A stretch of DNA of 43,325 bases from Firmicutes bacterium UBA5010 (GTDB lineage: Bacteria; Bacillota; Clostridia; Tissierellales; Sedimentibacteraceae), in NCBI GenBank assembly GCA_002396645.1, contig DGYI01000035.1, positions 14,944 to 58,268 of the forward strand, given 5' to 3'. The notes beneath the pieces were generated by a model. The model ran no database searches. It saw only the letters and a list, made by a program, of their open reading frames with translations, and was not told the DNA's origin. The first letter of the stretch is position 1, and the number at the start of each line of letters is the position of its first letter. Below are positions 25,053-32,661 of this stretch, in pieces. Made by a program: the position numbers and the translations under genes.

Positions 25053-25765
25053 ATTTCACCTCTGTAATAATTTAAAAAAGCTTTATTGAGCTCATCCCAT
25101 TTTCCTCTTGCTATAGGTACAACAGTGTTGTTAATTTTTACATCTGTTTTAGAAATAGAATCTATATGAAGAATATTAACTATATATGAGCGGTGGCATT
25201 TATAAAAAAAGTTTTGACTTAGTTCATTTTCAACTGTGCTTATACCTTTTTTTACCTCATATTTAGCGCCTGAGGTATAGAAAACAGTTTTATGTCCGAT
25301 ACTTTCTATATAGAATATATCTTTTTCATTTATTTTGACAATTTCGTTATTTATTTGAAACAAAGCATGAGGCTCTGATTTTCTGATGTTTTCGTAAGCC
25401 CTGTCAAGAGCAGCTTCAAGTTTTTTTTGCTCAATAGGTTTCAGAATATAATCAATTGCTTGAACATGGTATCCATCAAAAACAAAATCACTGACTCCTG
25501 TTATAAAAATTATTGACACTTTATCTCCGATTGTTCTTAATTTTTTAGCCAGGGAAATACCGTCAAGCTCCTTCATTTGAATATCTAAAAGCAGTATATC
25601 GTAGTTTTTATTATCTTCGTATGCAAATAAGAAGGATTCTGCACTCAAATATGTGTTTATATCAGACTGTATCTTGTTTTTGCCAAGCCAAGTAATGCAG
25701 TATTTTTTTAATAAATCCAATTGAAGTTTATCATCATCACATATAGCTATTTGCAATTTGTTCAC
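25040..25765 (-). CDS. LytTR-family response regulator
   Basis: 241 residues from GTG 25765, chosen because GGAG lies just upstream and MNKLQIAICDDD is the expected start of a receiver domain; upstream in-frame codons cover a dyad that looks regulatory. Receiver: acidic DDD near 10-12, phosphoacceptor Asp61 in ILLLDIQM, Thr/Lys switch in IIFITG and YILKPI. LytTR DNA-binding domain from about 135: KINEKDIFYIESIGHKTVFYT, FYKCHRSYIVNILHIDSI, VPIARGKWDELNKAFLNY. First gene of the operon. Controls an unknown regulon, plausibly the adjacent exporter pair. Confidence 0.92.
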   Translation of the reverse strand: MNKLQIAICDDDKLQLDLLKKYCITWLGKNKIQSDINTYLSAESFLFAYEDNKNYDILLLDIQMKELDGISLAKKLRTIGDKVSIIFITGVSDFVFDGYHVQAIDYILKPIEQKKLEAALDRAYENIRKSEPHALFQINNEIVKINEKDIFYIESIGHKTVFYTSGAKYEVKKGISTVENELSQNFFYKCHRSYIVNILHIDSISKTDVKINNTVVPIARGKWDELNKAFLNYYRGEMCKL

Positions 25766-25788
25766 CACTCTCCATTTGAAATATGCAA

Positions 25789-25819
25789 CCTCAATCAGAT
25801 TGAGGACACGCATATTATA
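25789..25819 (-). promoter_or_regulatory. -10 box and 17-bp perfect dyad before the LytTR gene
   Basis: TATAAT on the minus strand (25819-25814); the -35 is weak. The predicted start is near 25807. A perfect dyad CCTCAATC-A-GATTGAGG (25789-25805) follows at once, ending 23 bases before the GTG. A one-base centre is too tight for an RNA loop, so it is better read as a DNA-binding site than a hairpin. Confidence 0.5.
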
Positions 25820-25916
25820 TCATATAAACTTTACAAGTTCCATAATGGAAAATATTTTATTGACAAAGTAAAAAATTATGTAATTTTTATTGATTATCGG
25901 CACAAAATATTAAATA

Positions 25917-25945
25917 TTGACATAATTGAGGTGTGCAATTAAACT
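25917..25945 (+). promoter_or_regulatory. promoter of the cardiolipin synthase gene
   Basis: TTGACA (25917-25922), 17-base spacer, TAAACT (25940-25945), the same imperfect -10 as the marR promoter. Start expected near 25952, 40 bases before the gene. Confidence 0.55.
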
Positions 25946-25991
25946 ATATACTAAAGATATATACTATTATATAAAGGGTAGGATAATTAGA

Positions 25992-27446
25992 ATGTTTGAT
26001 ACATTTGGAGCAATTACGGTTGCATATTTGTTAAATATAGTTTTATCTTTTGTAATTATATTTATGGAAAGAAAAGATTCCACGGCAACATTGGCATGGC
26101 TTTTAGTTTTACTAATGCTTCCGGGAGTAGGATTTTTCCTGTATCTTTTGTTGTCTCAAAATTTCAGCAGAAAAAAGCTTTTTACTATGAAAGCTAATGC
26201 AAAGAGGACATTCGGAGACTTTTTAAGAGTTCAGCAGGAAAATTTCAGTTCGGGAAAATTGGTCTTTAAGGATAAAAATATCGAAGATCATAGAGACATA
26301 ATTAAAATGAACTTGTTTAGAAACCAATCATTTTTTACTCAAAACAATGATGTTCAAATTTTTACCGACGGACACGAAAAGTTTGATGAACTTTTCAAAT
26401 GTATAGAAAATGCAAAGGAAAGCGTGCATGTTTTATATTATATAATAAAAAATGATGATTTAGGAAAGAAGCTTATAGCACTTCTTGAAAAGAAGGCAAA
26501 AGAGGGAGTTGAAGTCAGACTTTTGTACGATTCATTAGGCTCGAGAAAGCTAAGGAAAAAAGATATACAAGGGCTCCTCGATTCAGGAGGAAGAATAGGC
26601 AGATTTTTCTCAAGCTTTTTTAAGCACCTGAATTTTAAAATTAATTACAGAAACCATAGAAAAATAGTAGTTATAGACGGAAGAATCGGATTCGTGGGAG
26701 GCTTCAATGTCGGAAATGAATATTTAGGGCTTAATAAAAAATTCGGCTATTGGAGAGATACTCATATAAAGATAATAGGAGCCGCCGTTACAGATTTACA
26801 AAGACGATTTTTTCTTGATTGGGGCAATGCTACCAGGGAGGACATAAATTACCAGCCTAAATATTTTCCTCAAATGACAGAGGAAGAGGTGGATGGTGAT
26901 GCCGCTATACAAATTGTCACAAGCGGACCGGATGAAACGGATGAAACCATCAAGCAAAATTATGTAAAGCTGATCAGTTCGGCACAAAAGAGCATATATA
27001 TTCAAACTCCGTACTTTGCGCCTGATGCAAGTGTCATGGAGACACTAAAAATTGCGGCTTTATCAGGCGTAGATGTAAGGATAATGATACCTAATAAGCC
27101 GGATCATATGTTTGTATATTGGGCTACATATTATTATGTAGGTGAGCTTTTAAGATACGGAGTTAAGGTTTATACATATGAAAACGGATTTATGCACGCC
27201 AAAACAGTAGTAATTGACGGTGTAGTATCATCTGTCGGAACAGCGAATTTTGATGTAAGAAGTTTTAAGCTTAATTTTGAGGTTATAGCAATAATATATG
27301 ACACAATGAAATCATCCGAGCTCAAAAGAATTTTTGAAGAAGATGCAAATTATTCCTTGCAGCTGACTCACGAGATATATCTGCAAAGAGGAATCATAAT
27401 AAGATTTAAGGAGTCTATATCAAGACTGCTATCTCCGTTATTATAA
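25992..27446 (+). CDS. cls: cardiolipin synthase (phospholipase D superfamily)
   Basis: 484 residues, normal bacterial Cls length. Two N-terminal membrane helices (about 8-22 and 36-55) with WLLVLLMLPGVGFFLYLLL, then two PLD domains with intact HKD motifs: HRKIVVID (His222, in NYRNHRKIVVIDGRIGFVGGFNVG) and HAKTVVID (His402, in FMHAKTVVIDGVVSSVGTANFD). It joins two phosphatidylglycerol molecules to cardiolipin and glycerol at the inner membrane face. ATG 25992 follows AGGGTAGGA; upstream frame extension lacks a ribosome site. Single gene, diverging from the LytTR operon and ending at a 12-bp terminator. Related PLD enzymes exist, but length and helices favour Cls. Confidence 0.93.
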   Translation: MFDTFGAITVAYLLNIVLSFVIIFMERKDSTATLAWLLVLLMLPGVGFFLYLLLSQNFSRKKLFTMKANAKRTFGDFLRVQQENFSSGKLVFKDKNIEDHRDIIKMNLFRNQSFFTQNNDVQIFTDGHEKFDELFKCIENAKESVHVLYYIIKNDDLGKKLIALLEKKAKEGVEVRLLYDSLGSRKLRKKDIQGLLDSGGRIGRFFSSFFKHLNFKINYRNHRKIVVIDGRIGFVGGFNVGNEYLGLNKKFGYWRDTHIKIIGAAVTDLQRRFFLDWGNATREDINYQPKYFPQMTEEEVDGDAAIQIVTSGPDETDETIKQNYVKLISSAQKSIYIQTPYFAPDASVMETLKIAALSGVDVRIMIPNKPDHMFVYWATYYYVGELLRYGVKVYTYENGFMHAKTVVIDGVVSSVGTANFDVRSFKLNFEVIAIIYDTMKSSELKRIFEEDANYSLQLTHEIYLQRGIIIRFKESISRLLSPLL

Positions 27447-27454
27447 TAAAATTC

Positions 27455-27498
27455 AAATCGCATTTTTACCTATGAATTATTGGTTGAAAATGCGATTT
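27455..27498 (+). terminator. terminator after cls
   Basis: AAATCGCATTTT / AAAATGCGATTT, perfect 12-bp stem, 20-base loop, followed by ATTTATATATTTTC. Confidence 0.7.
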
Positions 27499-27641
27499 AT
27501 TTATATATTTTCAAGTAAACTTAATATATTCTTTTATTTCCATATATAGTGCCTTGTAATATTGTTATTTATCGCATAAAGTAATTAAAAATGGCTCTAT
27601 TCATATATGAATTATATAATTTTACACATCGGAGATTACAT

Positions 27642-29216
27642 ATGAAAAAAAGAATAAAAAGAATAGTTTTGACGCTTGTGTTTTTTGTGTTGCTTATAAG
27701 TATAAACAAAATTGTATTTGCCGACAGAAGAGTAAATATGGCATATCTTTACAGGGGTACAATGAAGGATTATAAAAACTATATAAACAGTGCTAATAAT
27801 TCAATTGACGTTGTATTGCCGAATTTGTTCAATATAAAAAGTGATGGCAGAATAGAAATAAGCAATGTCATTGATAAGCAATTTGTAAAGGACATGCACA
27901 AAGAGGGGATCAAGGTCATTCCGTACATAAGCAATCATTTTGACAGAGAACTGGGAAGAAAAGCGCTCAGTAATTATGTAGCATATTGTAATGAGGTTGT
28001 CAGAATAATTGAAGAATATAATTTGGATGGAGTTAATATTGATATTGAGAATTTGACTGCTGATGATAAGGCAAATTTGGTTCAGTTTACAGAATACCTT
28101 CGGGCTGTAATGCCTGCGGGTAAAGAACTATCGATGGCAATTGCAGCGAATCCGAATGATATAAAGACGGATTGGCAGGGCTCATACGATTATAATAAGC
28201 TGGATAATCTTTTAGATACTTTTATAATTATGACTTACGATCAAAGCTATCCCGGGTCAAAGCCCGGACCTGTAGCAGGATATGTATTTGTTGAAAACAG
28301 TATTAAGACTATGCTGAAATACGTATCTTCGCAAAAAATCGTATTGGGAGTACCCTTTTACGGACGATACTGGAATGACAAGGAAGTAATCGGCGGAGAC
28401 GCGGTTACTCTTAAAACCGTAAAAAGTATAAAATCGACGTTTAATGTTTCTGAGTATTACGATACATATAACAGAACACCTTATTTAAAATTTTCTGTAG
28501 GCAATATAGAATCTACATATTCATTTTCAGGAAAGAGATTCTCTGCCGGTAATTATATTATGTATTATGAGGATGAAAAGTCATTTAAAGAAAAATTGAT
28601 TCTTGTAGAAAAATATAATTTGCAGGGAAGTGCTGCTTGGGCATTATCACAAGAGGATACTTCTATATGGAGCAATTATAAAAACTGGCTTAACGGTATC
28701 TATTACAAGGATACCAAAAATACATGGGCTGAAGATGTAATCAAAGAAGTTACGGTTAAGGGATATATGACAGGTATGGATATTAACAGCTTCAGACCGG
28801 GAAACTACATGACAAGAGAAGAATTTGCGGCAGTTATATGCAGAGTTTTCGGATATGGGAGTGTTATTGTAAATAAGCCGATTTTCAATGATGTGAAGTC
28901 GTCCAATTGGGCATATAACTATATAAATACTTTGTATTCCTATGGAATAATGCAAGGTAATAACAATTACTTTAACCCAAAAGGCTATATAACAAGAGAG
29001 GAAGTAGCGGTTAGTCTGTATAGAGCATTGAAGGGATATGCTGTTGGACCTAAAAAAGAATTTTATGATTTAAGCGAGGACAGGTGGTCAAAAAAATATA
29101 TTGATTTCTGTGTAGCCAATTCTGTATTAAACGGATTTCCGGATAATTCATTCAAGCCTTATAAGGAGATAACCAGGGCAGAAATAGCTAAGATAATAAC
29201 TAATATAAAAAAATAA
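27642..29216 (+). CDS. secreted GH18 glycosidase with three SLH domains
   Basis: 524 residues. Signal peptide: K/R-rich start, hydrophobic LTLVFFVLLISINKIVFA, likely cut after Ala. The GH18 TIM barrel spans about 30-345; the signature DGVNIDIEN (126-134 region, catalytic Glu136) is intact, and MTYDQSYPG and GVPFYGRYW fit the late barrel strands. Three S-layer-homology domains follow (about 355-524), with motifs such as MTREEFAAV, ITREEVAVSLYR and ITRAEIAKI, which anchor proteins to secondary cell-wall polymer. ATG 27642 after CGGAG. GH18-SLH proteins with YaaH-like barrels trim peptidoglycan-type sugars, so a wall hydrolase held at the surface is likely; chitinase activity is less so. The 3' end meets a palindrome now duplicated by an insertion. 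Confidence 0.9.
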   Translation: MKKRIKRIVLTLVFFVLLISINKIVFADRRVNMAYLYRGTMKDYKNYINSANNSIDVVLPNLFNIKSDGRIEISNVIDKQFVKDMHKEGIKVIPYISNHFDRELGRKALSNYVAYCNEVVRIIEEYNLDGVNIDIENLTADDKANLVQFTEYLRAVMPAGKELSMAIAANPNDIKTDWQGSYDYNKLDNLLDTFIIMTYDQSYPGSKPGPVAGYVFVENSIKTMLKYVSSQKIVLGVPFYGRYWNDKEVIGGDAVTLKTVKSIKSTFNVSEYYDTYNRTPYLKFSVGNIESTYSFSGKRFSAGNYIMYYEDEKSFKEKLILVEKYNLQGSAAWALSQEDTSIWSNYKNWLNGIYYKDTKNTWAEDVIKEVTVKGYMTGMDINSFRPGNYMTREEFAAVICRVFGYGSVIVNKPIFNDVKSSNWAYNYINTLYSYGIMQGNNNYFNPKGYITREEVAVSLYRALKGYAVGPKKEFYDLSEDRWSKKYIDFCVANSVLNGFPDNSFKPYKEITRAEIAKIITNIKK

Positions 29217-29218
29217 AA

Positions 29219-29252
29219 AAATTATATCGCATAATATTATGCGGTATAATTT
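29219..29252. terminator. left copy of duplicated bidirectional terminator palindrome
   Basis: Half-site AATTATATCGCATAAT plus ATTATGCGGTATAATT: a 34-bp palindrome with one mismatch (T for C in the left arm), preceded by an A-run. It terminates the GH18-SLH gene. The same palindrome without the mismatch lies at 30457-30490. Confidence 0.85.
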
Positions 29253-29287
29253 CAGATTGTCGACAAACGGCTTTTTGATTACTAAAA

Positions 29288-29821
29288 TCAAGAAGCTGTT
29301 TGATTTTTATAAAACATTTTCTCAAAAACTTCAAGAATTGATGAAAATGATCGTAAAAATGAAGGGATTAGACCCTTCTTCCACAGCCTGTTTGCCAGTT
29401 TCTTTAAATTCATGCACGCAAATAAGAGGTTTAACTCCATCTTTACTCTGTATAAACCTCTATGTTTTGCATAGCGCATACCGTGATGATCTTTAGCATC
29501 TGCAAAAAACCGTTCAATGGTTTGGCTTCTTAGCGCATAAAGCTCCTTACTGCCTGTGGTGTGCCGTATATCTTCGGCTTTTTCGGGATATTCCTCCCAA
29601 ACATGGCGAACGACGAGCTTCACATGGTTTTTGCTTTCCGTGCATTGTTTGAGGAACGCGCAGTCTATACATTTTTCGGGGGTGCTCTTGTATTCTTTGT
29701 AACCTTCACGATTAGTAGTGGAATATTTCAAGATTCCATTGTTAGGGCAAATATAGCAATCATAGTATTCATCATAAACAAACTCGTGTTTCTTAAAAAA
29801 GCCTTTCTTCTGTAATATACC
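29288..29821 (-). pseudogene. IS1182-family transposase, C-terminal fragment
   Basis: An open frame runs from just after an in-frame TAG (29822-29824) to TGA at 29288. It reads KKGFFKKHEFVYDEYYDCYI, CPNNGILKYSTTNREGYKEY, a Cys cluster (CIDCAFLKQC), RSQTIERFFADAKDHHGMRY and ACMNLKKLANRLWK, the zinc-ribbon-like linker and final catalytic-Glu region of IS1182 (DDE) transposases. About 175 residues remain of roughly 450-550; the N-terminal part with the first two acidic residues is missing. The break falls right before KKGFF, 66 bases from the TspO-like gene. An ATG-started frame covers only 29288-29731 and is no gene. Inactive. Confidence 0.85.
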
Positions 29822-29887
29822 CTAAACATCTATTGTTAATGGGAGTATGATAACGAAGAAAATGCTTATAATGTGCGTTCTAAAACA

Positions 29888-30349
29888 CTATTTGTTCAGC
29901 TTCATAAGACGGTAAAAGTATGACATCTCGTATAATATCCATAAAAAGTATGCTATGACCAGTATTGCAAAGACAAGGTTGATTTGCAGTAAAAAGAATG
30001 CCAATACCGGCAGAATAGCGGGGAATATGAGCATGGCATAGAAAAACACTTTCAGATTTTTTGTTTTTTGGAGTAATAAAGGGGATAAGCCCAACAGTAG
30101 GATAACAACAACCGTCAGGACTATGGAAACAATATCGTTGTTTACAATAACATTGTATAAAATAAAGCCAAACATCAGATAGACAATAACACCTAAATAA
30201 CGCATTATTCTCGACAGCAATGCGTTATCCGGGTGCTTCAGGCTGTCAAACCATTCCTGATAATCCTTGGTCTGGGATTTACTGGCAATGACAATTGATA
30301 TCAGGCAACAACCCAACGTGCATAAAAATGCTGTTACGTTAAAACCCAT
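29888..30349 (-). CDS. TspO/MBR-related five-helix membrane protein
   Basis: 153 residues from ATG 30349, which has GAGGTG four bases upstream; a longer frame from 30418 lacks a ribosome site and a membrane start. Length and five helices match TspO. By eye it aligns without gaps to Rhodobacter TspO over EWFDSLKHP (EWYDNLNKP), VYLMFGF (LYFLMSL) and the closing YFLWILYEMSYFYRLMKLN (YLIWATAATGLNFEAMRLN); the tryptophan-rich loop after the KP motif is not conserved. TspO proteins bind tetrapyrroles and affect their breakdown or transport; this is a divergent member, ligand unknown. A -10 box TATAAT is seen upstream. It lies inside the IS1182-type ends and its G+C content is above that of the neighbours. 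Confidence 0.6.
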   Translation of the reverse strand: MGFNVTAFLCTLGCCLISIVIASKSQTKDYQEWFDSLKHPDNALLSRIMRYLGVIVYLMFGFILYNVIVNNDIVSIVLTVVVILLLGLSPLLLQKTKNLKVFFYAMLIFPAILPVLAFFLLQINLVFAILVIAYFLWILYEMSYFYRLMKLNK

Positions 30350-30456
30350 AGAGCACCTCACAAAATATAAATTTTTTTCATTCTCATAATTATAACATAC
30401 TAAAACCAAAAAAACCAATTAAAAAAGCTGTCGGTATATTAAATGTCGACAGCCTG

Positions 30457-30490
30457 AAATTATACCGCATAATATTATGCGGTATAATTT
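30457..30490. terminator. right copy of duplicated bidirectional terminator palindrome
   Basis: Perfect 34-bp palindrome (half-site AATTATACCGCATAAT with flanking A/T), followed by a T-run; on the minus strand it lies 17 bases after the bioY stop and would act as its terminator, although the A-run it originally had on the left now sits at the other copy. Confidence 0.85.
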
Positions 30491-30506
30491 TTTTGTTATG
30501 CCGGTG

Positions 30507-31031
30507 TTAAATTATTTTTCTTAATCGCTTGGCTAAGAATGATCCCACGGCTATTTTTATTATATCTCCTATTATGAATGGGAATACACACATTGTAAGT
30601 GCTGTGACCAGACTGCTGCCTGTTACATACATAAACCATGCTGTTCCTAATATATAGCAGGCTATTATTCCTAAGACCATTGATATTGTATAAGTCATTA
30701 AGCTTTTTGTATATCTTTCGGTAATCATACCTACTATAAATGCCGCAACGATATATCCTATAATATATCCGCCTGTAGGTCCCAGAATAATCCTGATTCC
30801 TGATGAAAATCCTGCAAAGACAGGCAAACCTATTACTCCTAATAAGACATATACGAGCTGACTGATTATACCTCCATTTTTGCCAAGAATTGCTCCTGAT
30901 AATAAAACAGAAAGCGTTGCCAAGTTTATCGGCACAGGTGTAAATGGCAAAGGTATTGAAATTTGAGAAAGTATTGCTGTGAGTGCCGCAAATAACGAAT
31001 AGAGTACTAATTGTTTTGTTTTTATGTTCAT
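30507..31031 (-). CDS. bioY: biotin transporter BioY (ECF S component)
   Basis: 174 residues, six membrane helices, family length. Motifs: ISIPLPFTPVPINLATLSVLL and G-x-x-S-Q-L-V-Y-V-L-L-G-V-I-G-L-P-V-F-A, then G-P-T-G-G-Y-I-I-G-Y, the biotin-binding and signature stretches of BioY. It is the substrate-capturing subunit that works with a shared EcfA/A'/T module; no such genes are in the window. ATG 31031 follows AAGGAG. Its promoter is overlapped by a BirA-type operator, so it should be repressed when biotin is sufficient. No biotin synthesis genes adjoin, consistent with uptake or dependence on external biotin. Confidence 0.95.
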   Translation of the reverse strand: MNIKTKQLVLYSLFAALTAILSQISIPLPFTPVPINLATLSVLLSGAILGKNGGIISQLVYVLLGVIGLPVFAGFSSGIRIILGPTGGYIIGYIVAAFIVGMITERYTKSLMTYTISMVLGIIACYILGTAWFMYVTGSSLVTALTMCVFPFIIGDIIKIAVGSFLAKRLRKII

Positions 31032-31040
31032 TTTAACTCC

Positions 31041-31098
31041 TTGTAAACCTATAATTATTACAAGGTTTACAATAACATATATGACCTTGTTTTGTCAA
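31041..31098 (-). promoter_or_regulatory. bioY promoter with BirA operator
   Basis: TTGTAAACC (31041-31049), 14-base spacer, GGTTTACAA (31064-31072): a perfect 9-bp dyad at the spacing of BirA sites (TTGTTAACC-N14/15-GGTTAACAA type). On the minus strand TTGACA (31098-31093), 18-base spacer, TATTGT (31074-31069); the operator covers the -10. This predicts repression by a biotin-ligase BirA with DNA-binding domain, encoded elsewhere. Confidence 0.85.
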
Positions 31099-31179
31099 TA
31101 TAAAAAATATATATAGATATTTACTAAAATATTATATAAAAATGTCGAAATACTTAATATGAGATGATTGACGAAATAA

Positions 31180-31208
31180 TTGCAAAAGAGTTTGTAGTTG
31201 TATATAAT
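31180..31208 (+). promoter_or_regulatory. promoter of the EAL-HDOD gene
   Basis: TTGCAA (31180-31185), 17-base spacer, TATAAT (31203-31208); start expected near 31215, giving an ~80-base AT-rich leader. Confidence 0.65.
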
Positions 31209-31293
31209 GGAAAAATGTTATATAATTAATAAATACAACTAAATATAAATATAAAATTAATAATACATTATAGATAAAGAGAGGTTTAATAAT

Positions 31294-32553
31294 ATGCAAG
31301 CATATATTGTAAGGCAGCCTATTTTGGACGAAAAACAGGATGTCTTGGGTTATGAGATATTGTATCAGGAAAAAATGGGTAATTCTCAAAATGAAAACTC
31401 TGATGTTAAAGCAGCGTCTGCAATTGAAAATTTCTTAATCCAATTTGACAGTGACAGATTCTTAGACGGTAAAATGGCATTTATAAACTTTACACCGAAT
31501 TTATTATTAAGAAACATACCTAAAATATTTTCACCTCAAAAGCTTGTAATTCAGATAGATGATGATACGATTATTAATCCTTCGGCACAAAGCCAAGTTT
31601 ATGAATATAAGAAAAAAGGATATAGCATAGCAATAAACGGATTTGAATTTGCACTAAGATATTTTTCGATATTAGATGTGGTGGATATTATAAAGGTAAA
31701 CCTTTCAGGAAATAAAGAGTCCTTATCCAATATAGTGAATATAGGCAAAAGCTTTAATAAGGATATAATTGCTTATAATGTTAATGATGAAGAAACATTT
31801 AATCTTGCACGAGAATTAGGCTTTACATATATGCAGGGCTCCTATGTTGCGGAAGTGCTGCCGACTACAGTGCATAAGCTTAATCATATGCAGAGCAACT
31901 TTTTCCAACTGATGGTTGCGGTTACAAAGGATGAGCCTAATGTTGATGAAATCGAAATCATAATTTCAAGAGATGTTTCGCTTACATTTTCTCTATTGAA
32001 ATTAGTAAACTCAGCATACTTTGCATTAAGACACAGAGCTAAATCAGTAAAACAGGCATTGGTTATTTTAGGATTGGGTCAGTTAAAGCAGTGGATATAT
32101 TTGCTTAGCTTTAAGCAGGATGACGGAAGTATGCCTGAAGAACTAATCAGAATTTCCTTCCTGAGAGCAAATTTCTGTGCGGAACTGCTTCATTTTGCTA
32201 AGGATATGCCTATATCAAAATCAGAAGCATATCTTATAGGAATGTTTTCTACGCTGGGCTCGCTTATGGAGGTTTCTTTAGAAGAAGCGCTTACGGAAAT
32301 ATCTGTATCTGATGAAATAAAGCTTGCTCTTACTAAGCAGGAAGGAAGATGCGGTATTTTGTATATGCTTATTTTAGCATATGAGAAAGCAGACTGGAAA
32401 AATATGACTATATATGCAGACCAGCTGGGAATACCTATGAATATTATTACTCAAAAGTATTTTGAGTGTGTTGAGTATGTTAATACAATATGGAATGATT
32501 TGACGAGAACAAATGAAGAAATAGAATCCAGCGAGGAAGAAGAGAAAAATTAA
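31294..32553 (+). CDS. EAL-HDOD regulatory protein (YuxH type), EAL degenerate
   Basis: 419 residues: EAL-like half (1-200) beginning YIVRQPILDEKQDVLGYEILYQE, and HDOD half (about 205-400) with FSLLKLVNSAYFALRHRAKSVKQALVILGLGQLKQWIYLL, the typical K-L-x-N-S-A-x-F and I-L-G-x-x-x-L-x-x-W pattern. The catalytic E-x-L-x-R is E-I-L-Y-Q, and the metal-binding D-D-F-G is N-G-F-E, so cyclic di-GMP hydrolysis is very unlikely. Such proteins act in c-di-GMP or stress signalling as binding or scaffold proteins. ATG 31294 after GAGAGGT. The acidic tail (ESSEEEEKN) is unusual. A cyclase lies 12 kb away; a functional link is not shown. Confidence 0.88.
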   Translation: MQAYIVRQPILDEKQDVLGYEILYQEKMGNSQNENSDVKAASAIENFLIQFDSDRFLDGKMAFINFTPNLLLRNIPKIFSPQKLVIQIDDDTIINPSAQSQVYEYKKKGYSIAINGFEFALRYFSILDVVDIIKVNLSGNKESLSNIVNIGKSFNKDIIAYNVNDEETFNLARELGFTYMQGSYVAEVLPTTVHKLNHMQSNFFQLMVAVTKDEPNVDEIEIIISRDVSLTFSLLKLVNSAYFALRHRAKSVKQALVILGLGQLKQWIYLLSFKQDDGSMPEELIRISFLRANFCAELLHFAKDMPISKSEAYLIGMFSTLGSLMEVSLEEALTEISVSDEIKLALTKQEGRCGILYMLILAYEKADWKNMTIYADQLGIPMNIITQKYFECVEYVNTIWNDLTRTNEEIESSEEEEKN

Positions 32554-32661
32554 AACTTGTATATAAATATTTTTAGAATATTTGTTAAATATATATAAAT
32601 ATATAAAAATAGGGTTAAAGATTTTTAAATAATAATGAAAATATTTAAAGGTGATTTGTCT

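Larger units (their letters stand above)
29219..30490. mobile_element. degenerate IS1182-type element with TspO-like cargo
   Basis: Between two copies of a 34-bp palindrome lies a 1204-bp segment (29253-30456) whose ends are inverted repeats: left CAGATTGTCGACA, right (read inward) CAGGCTGTCGACA, 11 of 13 identical. Inside are the C-terminal third of an IS1182-family transposase and, where the rest of the transposase should be, a complete TspO-like gene in the same direction. The outer flank of the left palindrome is an A-run and of the right one a T-run, so the uninterrupted site would read A-run, palindrome, T-run: a shared terminator between the GH18-SLH gene and bioY. Base composition inside is visibly richer in G+C than outside. 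It cannot move by itself. Confidence 0.75.

Noticed and set aside
29288..29731. Transposase frame as an intact gene
   Set aside because: The homology continues upstream of the first start codon until an in-frame stop and lacks the N-terminal two thirds, so it is a fragment.
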